In this document: positions 48,472 to 55,796 of the stretch, in pieces
How the letters are laid out: each line of letters opens with the position of its first letter
How positions within the stretch are numbered: the first letter of the stretch is position 1
Assembly (NCBI GenBank): GCA_016719105.1
Contig: JADKAQ010000023.1
Span: 62,001-126,000, forward strand
From: Gemmatimonadota bacterium
GTDB lineage: Bacteria; Gemmatimonadota; Gemmatimonadetes; Gemmatimonadales; Gemmatimonadaceae
DNA length: 64,000 nucleotides
Reading direction: 5' to 3'
Made by a program: the position numbers and the translations under genes
The notes under the pieces: model-generated
What the model was told of the DNA's origin: nothing
Seen by the model: the letters and a program-made list of their open reading frames with translations, nothing else
Database searches by the model: none

Positions 48472-51462
48472 ATGCAGTGGCGAAACCGGTGGCTCGCGCT
48501 GGGTGCGGCGGGGGCGGCGATTCTGGTGTGCGTGGCGGGTCCGGCGTTCGCAGGGACGCAGGATCGCGAGCGGATCGTGTTCCCCGGCCGGACTCCCGGT
48601 GCGCCCGTGTCGCTGCGCGCCACGCCTGCGCGCACTGCGCCTACCATGCTCGCGCCGCCCGCCACCGCGCGGCTCGTTGCGGCCGAGGCGCTGCACGCCG
48701 CCGAGCGAGGGACGCTCGTGGCGTGGGCCGACGCGTGGCGCACCCGGCTCGTGCGGACCCCGGGCGACCGACTGGCCGTCTTTGCCGTCGCGACCGCCGA
48801 GCGGCTCGCCTACGACTTCCGAGGGGCGGACGCGCGCCTCGCGCGCCTCGCCACGGCGGGTGCCGCCGGCGTGGCCGACGAGATCACCCGTCAGGCGCAA
48901 CTCGCCCGCGCGGCGATGGACGCGGTCCAGGGACGGCACGCAGCGACTGCCCCGCGCCTGCAGGTCATCGAGGGCGGTGCACTGGCGGCGGGGGATACGG
49001 CGGGGGCGCTCGACGCCCTCCTCCTCCGCAGCGCCGTGGCCCTGCGACTCGAAGGGGCCACGCCGGCGCAGCTCCTCATGGCACGCGGCGACTCGTTAGG
49101 GTGGGACCGCGATCCCGCACTGGCCGCTGCTTCCCGCTGTCGCTGGGCGGCCATTCGCTCGCGCCAGGGGAGGCGCGACGAGGCACGCCGCCTGGCGCGC
49201 ACGGGGGCGGCGCTCGCGGCCGATGCAGGGCTCCGTCGGCAGGCGGCCGGGTGCCTCTTCATCCTGGCGACCGAGTTCGCGCGCAGCGGCCTCACCGACT
49301 CGCTGCGCGCGACGCTCGTCCCAGCCATGGACGCGCAGCGGGCCGCAGGTGACCTGGCCGGACTCGCCGCCTCGAGCCAGTGGGCCGGCTACTACGCCAT
49401 CACACTCGGCCACTTCAGCGCGGCGCAGCGCTACCTGGCCGACGCATGGGCGCTCGCGGCGCGCGCGCAGGTGGCCGACGTGGCGGCGTGGACCGCACTC
49501 AATCGCGCGGCGCTGGCGCTGTCGTTCCACGATGCGGCGGCCACGCGGCAGTGGATGCACCGGGCCGACACGCTCATGCGCCGCCTGGACGACCCGACCG
49601 GACGACTGGAGGTCGCGCGCCTCCTGGCCCGTCACGCCGAAGCGGTTGGCGACAGCGCCGCCGCGCGCCTGCGCCTGCAGGAGGCGCAGCGCCTGGCCGA
49701 CCGTGTGGGCGAGCCCCAGTTGCGGCTGTCGGTGGTGGCGGCGCGACGCGTCCTTGCCATGCGCGGGGGGGAGCTGGACGAGGCCGCGGCGCTGATGCGC
49801 GAGGAGCGGGCGCTCATCGAGCGTCATGGCCTGGACGGATGGCGCGTGTCGTTAGGTGCAGCCGAGGGCGAGCTGGCACTGCGCCGCGGCGACTCGCGCG
49901 AGGCGCGCCGCCTCCTGACGCGCGCGCTCGACGGGCTGCACGCGAGCCAGCATCATTTTCGCTTCTACACGGAAGTGCAGCTCGCGCTATCGCACGCGCT
50001 CGATGGTGACGGGCGCGCCGCGGCGCGTGTGGCGCTCGAGGCGGGGGAGAGCATGGATCGCTGGCGCGCCTCGCTGGGCGACAGCACGCTCCGGCAGTAC
50101 ACGGTACAGGCACAACGCAGCAGTGGGTGGTTCCACTCCATGCTCGCCGCCCGGCTGGTCGCCCTTGGCGAGACCGAGGTGGCCTTCCTGCTCGCCGAGC
50201 GCCGACGGGCCCGCGAGCTGCAAGATCGCCTGCTGCTGGCCTCGGCCTGGGGGGGCGATGGTGGCGTGCCGAGGGTCGCCCCCGTCGTGACCGCCACGCC
50301 CTCGCTGGCCGCCATGCGGCGCGCCCTCCCCGACGCGCGGACGGCGATCGTCACCCTGGATCTCGGCGAGGGCGGGGCCCCCGGGCTCGCCTTCGTCCTC
50401 ACTGCCGACTCGCTGACGGCGCACGTGTTGCCGTCGCACGACGTCGTCGCCCCCACGTTGCGGCGCCTCGTGGCGCAGCTCGAGCGGGGGGGCGCCGCCG
50501 ATGCCGACGCGCGACGACTGGGCGACTGGCTCCTCGTGCCGCTCCTGCCGCGCCTGGCGCGCGCCAGGGTGGAGCGACTCGTGTTCGTCCCCGAGGGGGT
50601 GCTGCACCGCCTCCCGTTCGACGTGTTGCAGCTCCCGGACGGCCGGCCGCTGCTCGCACACTACGAGAGTGCCGTCGTCCCGTCGGTGGCGGTGCTGGCG
50701 CAGTGGCGCGACGCGGGCGATGGCGCAGGACGCGTCGGTGGCGCACCGCGGGTGGTGGCGGTGGCCGATCCCGCGCGCGGCGCCAGCGGCTGGCGCGCGC
50801 TGGAGCTCTTCTCGTCCTCCGCCACGGCGGCGTCGCTTCCCCCATTGCCGGGGGCCCGCGACGAGGCCCGCCGGGTGCAACGTGCCTTTCCCGGGGCGAC
50901 CGTACTGCAGGGGATGGGGGCGCGCGAGCGCTTGGTCCGGGCACAGCTGGCAGGGGCCGATGTGGTGCACTTTGCCACCCACGCGGCGGTCGATGAATGG
51001 TCCGGCGCCCGCGCGACGCTCGTGCTTGCGCCTGGCGACAGCGCCGCCGGCGATGACGGCGCGCTCGACGCCGGCGAGATCGCCATGCTGCGCCTGCGGG
51101 CCGCGCTCGTCGTGCTGTCGGCCTGTCGCACCGTCGGCGGTGAAGTGGTGGCGGGAGAAGGGGTGCGCGGCCTCACTGGGGCCTTCCTGCAGGCCGGGGC
51201 CCGACGCGTGGTCGCCACCGCGTGGCGCGTGGACGATCGTGCGGTGGCGCCACTCATGGGCGACCTCTACGACGCCCTCGCCCGCGGAGAAGCTGTGGGC
51301 GGGGCCCTGCGCTCGGCGCGGCTGCGGGCGTGGCAGCGCGGCGATGGCGCGAGCGTGTGGGGGGCCTTCACGCTGGTAGGCGACCCGACCGGTGCCGTGG
51401 CACCTGCCGGTCTGCGTCCCGCCCGTGGAGTCAGCGGGCGTCCGTCAGCTGCACGCGAGTGA
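48472..51462 (+). CDS. Exported TPR-CHAT caspase-like protease
   Basis: 996 residues. A signal peptide (LGAAGAAILVCVAGPAFAG) leads to a long alpha-helical, Ala/Arg/Leu-rich region (about 60-600) with TPR-like helix pairs. The CHAT domain spans about 680-970: LVFVPEGVLHRLPFDVLQLP, VPSVAVLAQW, then the dyad His837 in VHFATHA and Cys885 in LVVLSACRT, with GEGVRGLTGAFLQAG and VVATAWRVDD. The dyad is intact, so protease activity is expected outside the cytoplasm. The start is leaderless. The last 32 nt overlap the end of the anti-sigma gene on the other strand, making these genes a convergent pair. Confidence 0.9.
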   Translation: MQWRNRWLALGAAGAAILVCVAGPAFAGTQDRERIVFPGRTPGAPVSLRATPARTAPTMLAPPATARLVAAEALHAAERGTLVAWADAWRTRLVRTPGDRLAVFAVATAERLAYDFRGADARLARLATAGAAGVADEITRQAQLARAAMDAVQGRHAATAPRLQVIEGGALAAGDTAGALDALLLRSAVALRLEGATPAQLLMARGDSLGWDRDPALAAASRCRWAAIRSRQGRRDEARRLARTGAALAADAGLRRQAAGCLFILATEFARSGLTDSLRATLVPAMDAQRAAGDLAGLAASSQWAGYYAITLGHFSAAQRYLADAWALAARAQVADVAAWTALNRAALALSFHDAAATRQWMHRADTLMRRLDDPTGRLEVARLLARHAEAVGDSAAARLRLQEAQRLADRVGEPQLRLSVVAARRVLAMRGGELDEAAALMREERALIERHGLDGWRVSLGAAEGELALRRGDSREARRLLTRALDGLHASQHHFRFYTEVQLALSHALDGDGRAAARVALEAGESMDRWRASLGDSTLRQYTVQAQRSSGWFHSMLAARLVALGETEVAFLLAERRRARELQDRLLLASAWGGDGGVPRVAPVVTATPSLAAMRRALPDARTAIVTLDLGEGGAPGLAFVLTADSLTAHVLPSHDVVAPTLRRLVAQLERGGAADADARRLGDWLLVPLLPRLARARVERLVFVPEGVLHRLPFDVLQLPDGRPLLAHYESAVVPSVAVLAQWRDAGDGAGRVGGAPRVVAVADPARGASGWRALELFSSSATAASLPPLPGARDEARRVQRAFPGATVLQGMGARERLVRAQLAGADVVHFATHAAVDEWSGARATLVLAPGDSAAGDDGALDAGEIAMLRLRAALVVLSACRTVGGEVVAGEGVRGLTGAFLQAGARRVVATAWRVDDRAVAPLMGDLYDALARGEAVGGALRSARLRAWQRGDGASVWGAFTLVGDPTGAVAPAGLRPARGVSGRPSAARE

Positions 51463-52174
51463 GCGGCGACCGCCGTTCGTTGCCGTCCCCGCGCTGCGCG
51501 GTCACCATCCAGTCGAAGGACCCCGCACCGGCAAGCGCCGTGCGTTCGGCCGCGGTGGGGACGAGCAGCGTGTCGCTGGTGGCCCGCGAGAACAGGACGC
51601 TGCCCAACGTGTCGAGCGCTTCGACGACGTAGCGCCCCGCCCCCGGCATCGCGCGCCAGGTGAAGCCGTCGAACGACTGTGACGCACGCGCGGTGGGGGC
51701 GACGACCGTGACCTCGCTGGCGTCGCCGCGCACGACCGGCGCCTCCCCCTCACCACCCGCGGCACGCGTGCGACGCCAGGCCTCGCCGCCGAGTCCCGCT
51801 GCCAGCACCAGCGCCGCGGCCATGGCCCATCGGCGCGTGGCGACGCGCGGAAGGCGTGCGACCGTGGGTGAGCGCGCGACGGGGGCGCGGAGGTCGTCGC
51901 GTGCGTCGCCTGCCGCTCCGACGGGCGACGGGCCGCGCGCCGACGCCTCGTGGGCTTCGGCCACGACGATGGCGCGCAGCAGGTCAAACTCCGCGGTGCA
52001 AGACTGACAGGTGAGGACGTGATCGAACGTCGCGAGATCCGGCCCATCGCGCCCGGGACCACGCGCCAGCTGTTCGAGCGTCTCGGGCGCAGGACAGCCG
52101 CGCCGCCCTTCGGCGGCGTCACCGCGCGCAGCCGCGTGTGCGCGGTACGCCTCCCGCAGTTGCTCGATCGTCAT
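51431..52174 (-). CDS. Membrane anti-sigma factor (ZAS motif) with periplasmic beta domain
   Basis: 247 residues. The N-terminus has the ZAS zinc motif H-x3-C-x2-C (HVLTCQSC) after a PAPETLEQLARG helix. A Pro/Ala linker leads to one membrane helix (WAMAAALVLAAGLGGEAW). The outside part (about 165-247: FTWRAMPGAGRYVVEALD, LFSRATSDTLLVPTAAER) resembles a fibronectin-like sandwich. It should hold the ECF sigma at the membrane and sense an envelope signal. ATG 52174 overlaps the sigma stop. Its 3' end overlaps the CHAT gene by 32 nt. Confidence 0.85.
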   Translation of the reverse strand: MTIEQLREAYRAHAAARGDAAEGRRGCPAPETLEQLARGPGRDGPDLATFDHVLTCQSCTAEFDLLRAIVVAEAHEASARGPSPVGAAGDARDDLRAPVARSPTVARLPRVATRRWAMAAALVLAAGLGGEAWRRTRAAGGEGEAPVVRGDASEVTVVAPTARASQSFDGFTWRAMPGAGRYVVEALDTLGSVLFSRATSDTLLVPTAAERTALAGAGSFDWMVTAQRGDGNERRSPLTRVQLTDAR

Positions 52175-52710
52175 CGCTCCTCCGGCCAACGGTAGCCTGC
52201 ACGCACGAGGCGCTCGCGCAGGTCGTCCATCCCACGGTACAACAGGTTCCGCACTTTTCCGTCGGGCCACCCCAGCATCGCCACCATCTCCTCGCGACCG
52301 TACCCCGCCAGGTGCATGCGTACGACGACACGCCGCGATTCGACCATCGACGCCAGTGCCCGGTCGATCGCCGCCCCGAGCTCCGCGGCCAGCACGGCCG
52401 CATCGGCGCTCCCCGCCGTCACCGCCCCCGCCTCCTCCAGCGGCGCGGCGCGCTCCACATGCCGGCGCCGTTGCCGCAGGAGGTCGATCGCGGCCGCCAT
52501 CGCCGTCCGGTATACGTAGGACGTCGGCAACCGCTCGATCTCCTCACTCTCGGGGTGCGCGCGCCAGATCCGGATGCGGACCTCCTGCACGAGCGCATCG
52601 ATCTCGTCGGCCCCAAGAGCGTGCCGCCCCCCCACGGCGCGCACCATTCGCCCCAGCCTGGCCAGGAGGGCGTCGAGCATCGGGGTGGCGTCGAGCCGCG
52701 GGGGGAGCAT
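52171..52710 (-). CDS. ECF RNA polymerase sigma factor
   Basis: 179 residues. Region 2 is DEIDALVQEVRIRIWRAHP with YVYRTAMAAAIDLLRQRRR; region 4 is SMVESRRVVVRMHLAGYGRE followed by LGWPDGKVRNLLYRGMDDLR. The region 4 helix carries GRE in the turn, typical of ECF groups paired with ZAS anti-sigmas. The gene is upstream of, and overlaps by 4 nt, the membrane anti-sigma gene. Target promoters cannot be deduced, but the convergent CHAT gene is a candidate member of the same response. Confidence 0.92.
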   Translation of the reverse strand: MLPPRLDATPMLDALLARLGRMVRAVGGRHALGADEIDALVQEVRIRIWRAHPESEEIERLPTSYVYRTAMAAAIDLLRQRRRHVERAAPLEEAGAVTAGSADAAVLAAELGAAIDRALASMVESRRVVVRMHLAGYGREEMVAMLGWPDGKVRNLLYRGMDDLRERLVRAGYRWPEER

Positions 52711-52743
52711 CCCTCGATCGTACGACGCGTCTTCCCGGCTCGC

Positions 52744-52812
52744 CAGCGGCGGCGCGCTACGCTGTTCAGCGGCGGCGCGGCACGCCGATCAGCGGCGGCG
52801 CGGCACGCCGAT
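52744..52812. repeat. Tandem 23-bp repeat at the end of a methyltransferase-like gene
   Basis: CAGCGGCGGCGCGGCACGCC plus GAT is present at 52767-52789 and 52790-52812, with a partial copy (13 matching nt) at 52744. The second copy encodes the C-terminal residues and part of the stop of the gene that ends at 52789. Confidence 0.85.
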
Positions 52813-53586
52813 GAGGTACGTCACCGGGATGGGGCCGTTCTTCGTGCGCTCGCCGATCTCCCAGTCGTAGCCTTCGTGCCCGTCGACCGCCGAGACCAGG
52901 GCGCGCAGCTCATCCACCTCGTACGTCCGCAGGCACGAGACGATGCCGTCCCACAGCACCATGAGCGGGACCACCGGCACGAGATACGTGAAGAGCAGAT
53001 TGGTCCACCGGAACGGCTCCACGCGTGGCATCATGACCAGCGTCGCGATGGGGGAGAGCAGGGTGACGGCGATGCACAACGCGTTGCGCTTGGTGGCCTC
53101 GAAGACCGCGATCGGCTCGCCGCGAGCCACCGCATCGCGCAGCACCGTGCGCGCGGCGTCGGGGGCAAAGTGGTGGAAGGCGGTGAACATCGTGCGGAAT
53201 CCGCTTAACGTGCCGGGAACACACGTCGCATCGACGGAGCCGTGATGCATCGTGATTGGCCGCACCCCCGCCTCCCTGTCCGCATCGCCCGTCGCAGCGT
53301 GGGCGGCGCCGAGGTTGGGGTAACGATCGGTCAGGAGGATGGGGACGGTGACGCCCTCGCGCGCCAAGGCCGCGCGCAGTCGCTTCCACGGCCCGCCGCC
53401 ACCGCTGCACAGGTCGACGATCCGCGCTGACTCACTCCGGCGCACGGCGTCGGCGAGGACGGGGACGATCGCGCCGTATGGATCGGCGGCATCGAGCATC
53501 GCCTGCAGGTAGCCCGTCAGCGCGTTGCGAATCGGGGCGGGGATCCACGGCAGATCCTCCAGTTCGACCAGATGCAGTCGTCCCAT
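52789..53586 (-). CDS. Methyltransferase-like protein with a hydrophobic C-terminal region
   Basis: 265 residues. A SAM-binding-like motif, RIVDLCSGGGGPWKRL, near residue 75 and a TDRYPN acidic loop suggest a Rossmann methyltransferase, and FHHFAPDAARTVLRDAVARGEP resembles motif IV-V. From about 180 a hydrophobic stretch (LCIAVTLLSPIATLVMM, LLFTYLVPVVPLMVLWDGI) looks like two membrane helices, unusual for a soluble methyltransferase. The start ATG 53586 is chosen where the domain begins. It may methylate a lipid or membrane substrate (inferred). A 23-bp repeat spans the stop. Confidence 0.72.
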   Translation of the reverse strand: MGRLHLVELEDLPWIPAPIRNALTGYLQAMLDAADPYGAIVPVLADAVRRSESARIVDLCSGGGGPWKRLRAALAREGVTVPILLTDRYPNLGAAHAATGDADREAGVRPITMHHGSVDATCVPGTLSGFRTMFTAFHHFAPDAARTVLRDAVARGEPIAVFEATKRNALCIAVTLLSPIATLVMMPRVEPFRWTNLLFTYLVPVVPLMVLWDGIVSCLRTYEVDELRALVSAVDGHEGYDWEIGERTKNGPIPVTYLIGVPRRR

Positions 53587-53591
53587 CTCCC

Positions 53592-54134
53592 TCACCTCAC
53601 CGCGGCGGCGACGCGCGCCATCTGCCGAGCATGGCGCTCGGTATGACGCACCACCACCAGCGCCGCGTCGCCCAAGTTGAGGCGCAACCAACGCGCATAC
53701 GGTGAGACCAGGTGCACACGCCTCCACTCGACGCCGTCGGCGCGGGTGATGACAGACTGGAGCGTGGCGAGGGAGGAGAGCATCTCGTCGAGGACGTGGT
53801 GGCGCGGTGCAACCTCAGGGACGATCGCGGCCGGCGCTGCGGTGCGGCGACTGCTCTCCATCGCGCGCACGAGTAGCCAACCGCCCCACGTCGCGCGCCA
53901 CTTGCCGCGCCCCGGCGCCGGAACGGCGGTGTCGAGCGCCCGCTCCATCAGCGGGAGATAGTCGGCGTTGGCCAGGCAAAGATGCTCGAGGATCTCGTCG
54001 ATGCTCCACCCCCCGGCGGGAGGACGAACGACGCGATGCCGCGCCGGGAGTGGTCGGACGAGTGCGTCGATGTGCTGGGCGACCCGCTGGGTGGACGAGA
54101 GCAGGTCGGCCGCGAGACGTTCCTGCTCGATCAT
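53592..54134 (-). CDS. DinB-family protein (metal-binding four-helix bundle)
   Basis: 180 residues with the DinB_2 layout: AADLLSSTQRVAQHIDALV, PAGGWSIDEILEHLCLANAD (first His), and RHTERHARQMARV near the end (His pair). The family includes mycothiol/bacillithiol transferases and hydrolases; substrate unknown. Its ATG overlaps the TetR stop by 4 nt, so it is expressed with that regulator. It lies 5 nt upstream of the methyltransferase-like gene. Confidence 0.82.
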   Translation of the reverse strand: MIEQERLAADLLSSTQRVAQHIDALVRPLPARHRVVRPPAGGWSIDEILEHLCLANADYLPLMERALDTAVPAPGRGKWRATWGGWLLVRAMESSRRTAAPAAIVPEVAPRHHVLDEMLSSLATLQSVITRADGVEWRRVHLVSPYARWLRLNLGDAALVVVRHTERHARQMARVAAAVR

Positions 54135-54715
54135 CCCGCCCTCCCATGGGACCACTGCGCGATCACGCGCTCGGCGACCGCATCGATGGGGTACTCGCCG
54201 GGATCGAGGGCGAAGTGCTGGCAGAGCCCGTCGATCTGGGCAAAGAGCGCGCGGGCATCGAGTTGAGGGGCGGGAGAGCCCAGGTCGGCGAGATAGCCCT
54301 CCAGCGTGCCGGTGATCGCCTCTCCCCATTCGGCGAGCGCGGGTCCCAGCGACGCGATCACCGCGGGTTGGGTGCGCGCGGCGTAGCCCAGCCGCCAGAA
54401 GTCGAGGTGCGATCGCACGATCCCTACCGCCGCCCGTACGAGGGCGCCAAGCCGCTCGTGCGCCCCCACCGACTCGGCCATCGCAAAGGAGAGACGGACG
54501 TCGGTCATGCTCCGTTCGAAGAGGGCGCGCAGGAGCCCCTCCTTACCCGGGAAGTGAGAATAGAGGAGCCCCGTCGCGATCCCCGCCCTGGCGGCGATCG
54601 CCTTGACGGTGGTCCCGGCGAAGCCCCGACGTGCAAAGAGGTGGAGCGCCGCGTCGAGGAGCTTGTCGCGCGTCGCGGCGCGCCGCGACGCGTTCTGGGA
54701 GGCGGATCTGGGCAT
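54131..54715 (-). CDS. TetR-family transcriptional regulator
   Basis: 194 residues. The HTH is RDKLLDAALHLFARRGFAGTTVKAIAARAG followed by TGLLYSHFPGKEGLLRAL, which is the canonical TetR N-terminus, with a helical ligand domain after. ATG 54715 (MPRSASQ) is chosen; a longer frame has no start signal. A dyad at 54730-54743 lies 15 nt upstream and is the probable operator. Its stop overlaps the DinB start, so it likely represses its own operon. Confidence 0.9.
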   Translation of the reverse strand: MPRSASQNASRRAATRDKLLDAALHLFARRGFAGTTVKAIAARAGIATGLLYSHFPGKEGLLRALFERSMTDVRLSFAMAESVGAHERLGALVRAAVGIVRSHLDFWRLGYAARTQPAVIASLGPALAEWGEAITGTLEGYLADLGSPAPQLDARALFAQIDGLCQHFALDPGEYPIDAVAERVIAQWSHGRAG

Positions 54716-54729
54716 GGCGAGTCGTTGAA

Positions 54730-54743
54730 TGAACGAACGTTCA
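54730..54743. promoter_or_regulatory. Palindromic operator of the TetR gene
   Basis: TGAACG and CGTTCA flank two A residues, a 14-nt dyad of the AACGTTC-type seen for many TetR regulators. It lies between the divergent TetR (start 54715) and 118-residue (start 54821) genes, so it could control both. Confidence 0.6.
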
Positions 54744-54809
54744 ACGAAAAAGAAGCCAAGATTCGCTCGGATCACAAGCTGCCGGTCGCCGCCGAGGGGG
54801 GGTACCGGC

Positions 54810-54815
54810 TACCTT
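54810..54815 (+). promoter_or_regulatory. Leaderless-type -10 box of the 118-residue gene
   Basis: TACCTT ends 5 nt before the ATG at 54821 (TCGGC between). No ribosome site is seen. Confidence 0.4.
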
Positions 54816-54820
54816 TCGGC

Positions 54821-55177
54821 ATGTCAAAAGCCAAAGCCGCGGCGCCTGCCGCTCAGCCGACCTCCTTCTCGTTCATTGAAAACGAGCGGACTTACACCTG
54901 TGTCCGCGAAGGACTGCGCGGCGTGCAGGACGATCCGTGGTGGTGGTTCAGCGTGTCGAGCGATGACCGGCACCGCTATGCCCCGTTCCGGGCGGAGCCT
55001 GGAGACACCGAGGCGTCGGTGCGCCCGCGCGTCGTAGCCTACTATGAGGATCTGCTGGTGCGGCGTGCGGCGCCGGCCGAGCCGCGCTGGCGCGGGCGTG
55101 GTCAGGGCAATGGGGCCAAGCCAGCGGTCGTGGCGGCTCCGACGGCGCCTGAGGTCGTGGCCGAAGAGCTCGAGTAA
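54821..55177 (+). CDS. Hypothetical protein, 118 aa
   Basis: No family recognised. The core (about 17-85) is FSFIENERTYTCVREGLRG...DDPWWWFSVSSDDRHRYAPF, with a WWWF cluster and Arg/Asp-rich surface, ending RVVAYYEDLL. The N- and C-terminal parts are Ala/Pro-rich. No membrane or signal segment. It is divergent from the TetR gene and may share its operator; a strong hairpin follows. The start is leaderless in type. Confidence 0.65.
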   Translation: MSKAKAAAPAAQPTSFSFIENERTYTCVREGLRGVQDDPWWWFSVSSDDRHRYAPFRAEPGDTEASVRPRVVAYYEDLLVRRAAPAEPRWRGRGQGNGAKPAVVAAPTAPEVVAEELE

Positions 55178-55214
55178 CACCGCGAAGTGGCGCGCCCCTG
55201 CAAGCGGGACGGAA

Positions 55215-55245
55215 AGCGGCCGCCAGCGTGATGCTGGCGGCCGCT
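55215..55245 (+). terminator. Strong terminator hairpin
   Basis: AGCGGCCGCCAGC (55215-55227) and GCTGGCGGCCGCT (55233-55245) pair perfectly around a 5-nt loop, 38 nt past the 118-residue gene. A second, very tight hairpin (GCGCCTGC/GCAGGCGC, 55267-55284) lies closer to the minus-strand DinB stop. Confidence 0.8.
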
Positions 55246-55301
55246 CTGCGTTGTCGGCGCGGTGCTGCGCCTGCGGGCAGGCGCGCCTGACGCGGCCTTC
55301 G

Positions 55302-55796
55302 CTAGTCGGCTTGGGGCGGGAGCCCCATCGCGCCAACGCCGCGCGAGTCACCGGTGACCAGGCGGCGATGGTAGTCGAGCTGGCCGATGTGATAGGCCAG
55401 ATGACTCGCCAGATGCAACAACCCGCGACGCACCGGAATGGTGCTCGGGCCGATCTGGATCGTGTCGTCGAGGCGCTCGGCCGGCAGCGCATCGAGCGCC
55501 AGCGCCACTTCGGCGGCGGCGAAGTGAATGAGCGTGGCCAGTTCGGCGCGCGAGGTGCCGCGGGTGCTGAACTCGGCGTCGCGGTCGCGCACGTAGCCCG
55601 AAGCGCCCAATCCGGCGCCGATGAAGTGGCGAAGGTTGCCGCAGAGGTGCAGCACGAGCGTCCCGCCGGCGTTCGGGGCTCCGGCGGGGAGGGCCCAGAT
55701 CGAGGCGTCGTCGGGATAGGAGAGGACCTCCGCGCGCAGGGTGGTGAGCTCGCGCGCGAAAATCAGCGAGAAGTCCTTGAGGAGGTTGGCGTTCAT
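55302..55796 (-). CDS. DinB-like (DUF1572-type) protein
   Basis: 164 residues with DinB features: LHLCGNLRHFIGAGLGASGY (His pair), FAAAEVALALDALP, and HLAYHIGQLDYHRRL near the C-terminus with further His ligands. It is probably a metal-binding four-helix bundle of unknown substrate. Its start ATG 55796 overlaps the stop of the DUF1080 gene by 4 nt, so it is translated from the same mRNA. Confidence 0.82.
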   Translation of the reverse strand: MNANLLKDFSLIFARELTTLRAEVLSYPDDASIWALPAGAPNAGGTLVLHLCGNLRHFIGAGLGASGYVRDRDAEFSTRGTSRAELATLIHFAAAEVALALDALPAERLDDTIQIGPSTIPVRRGLLHLASHLAYHIGQLDYHRRLVTGDSRGVGAMGLPPQAD

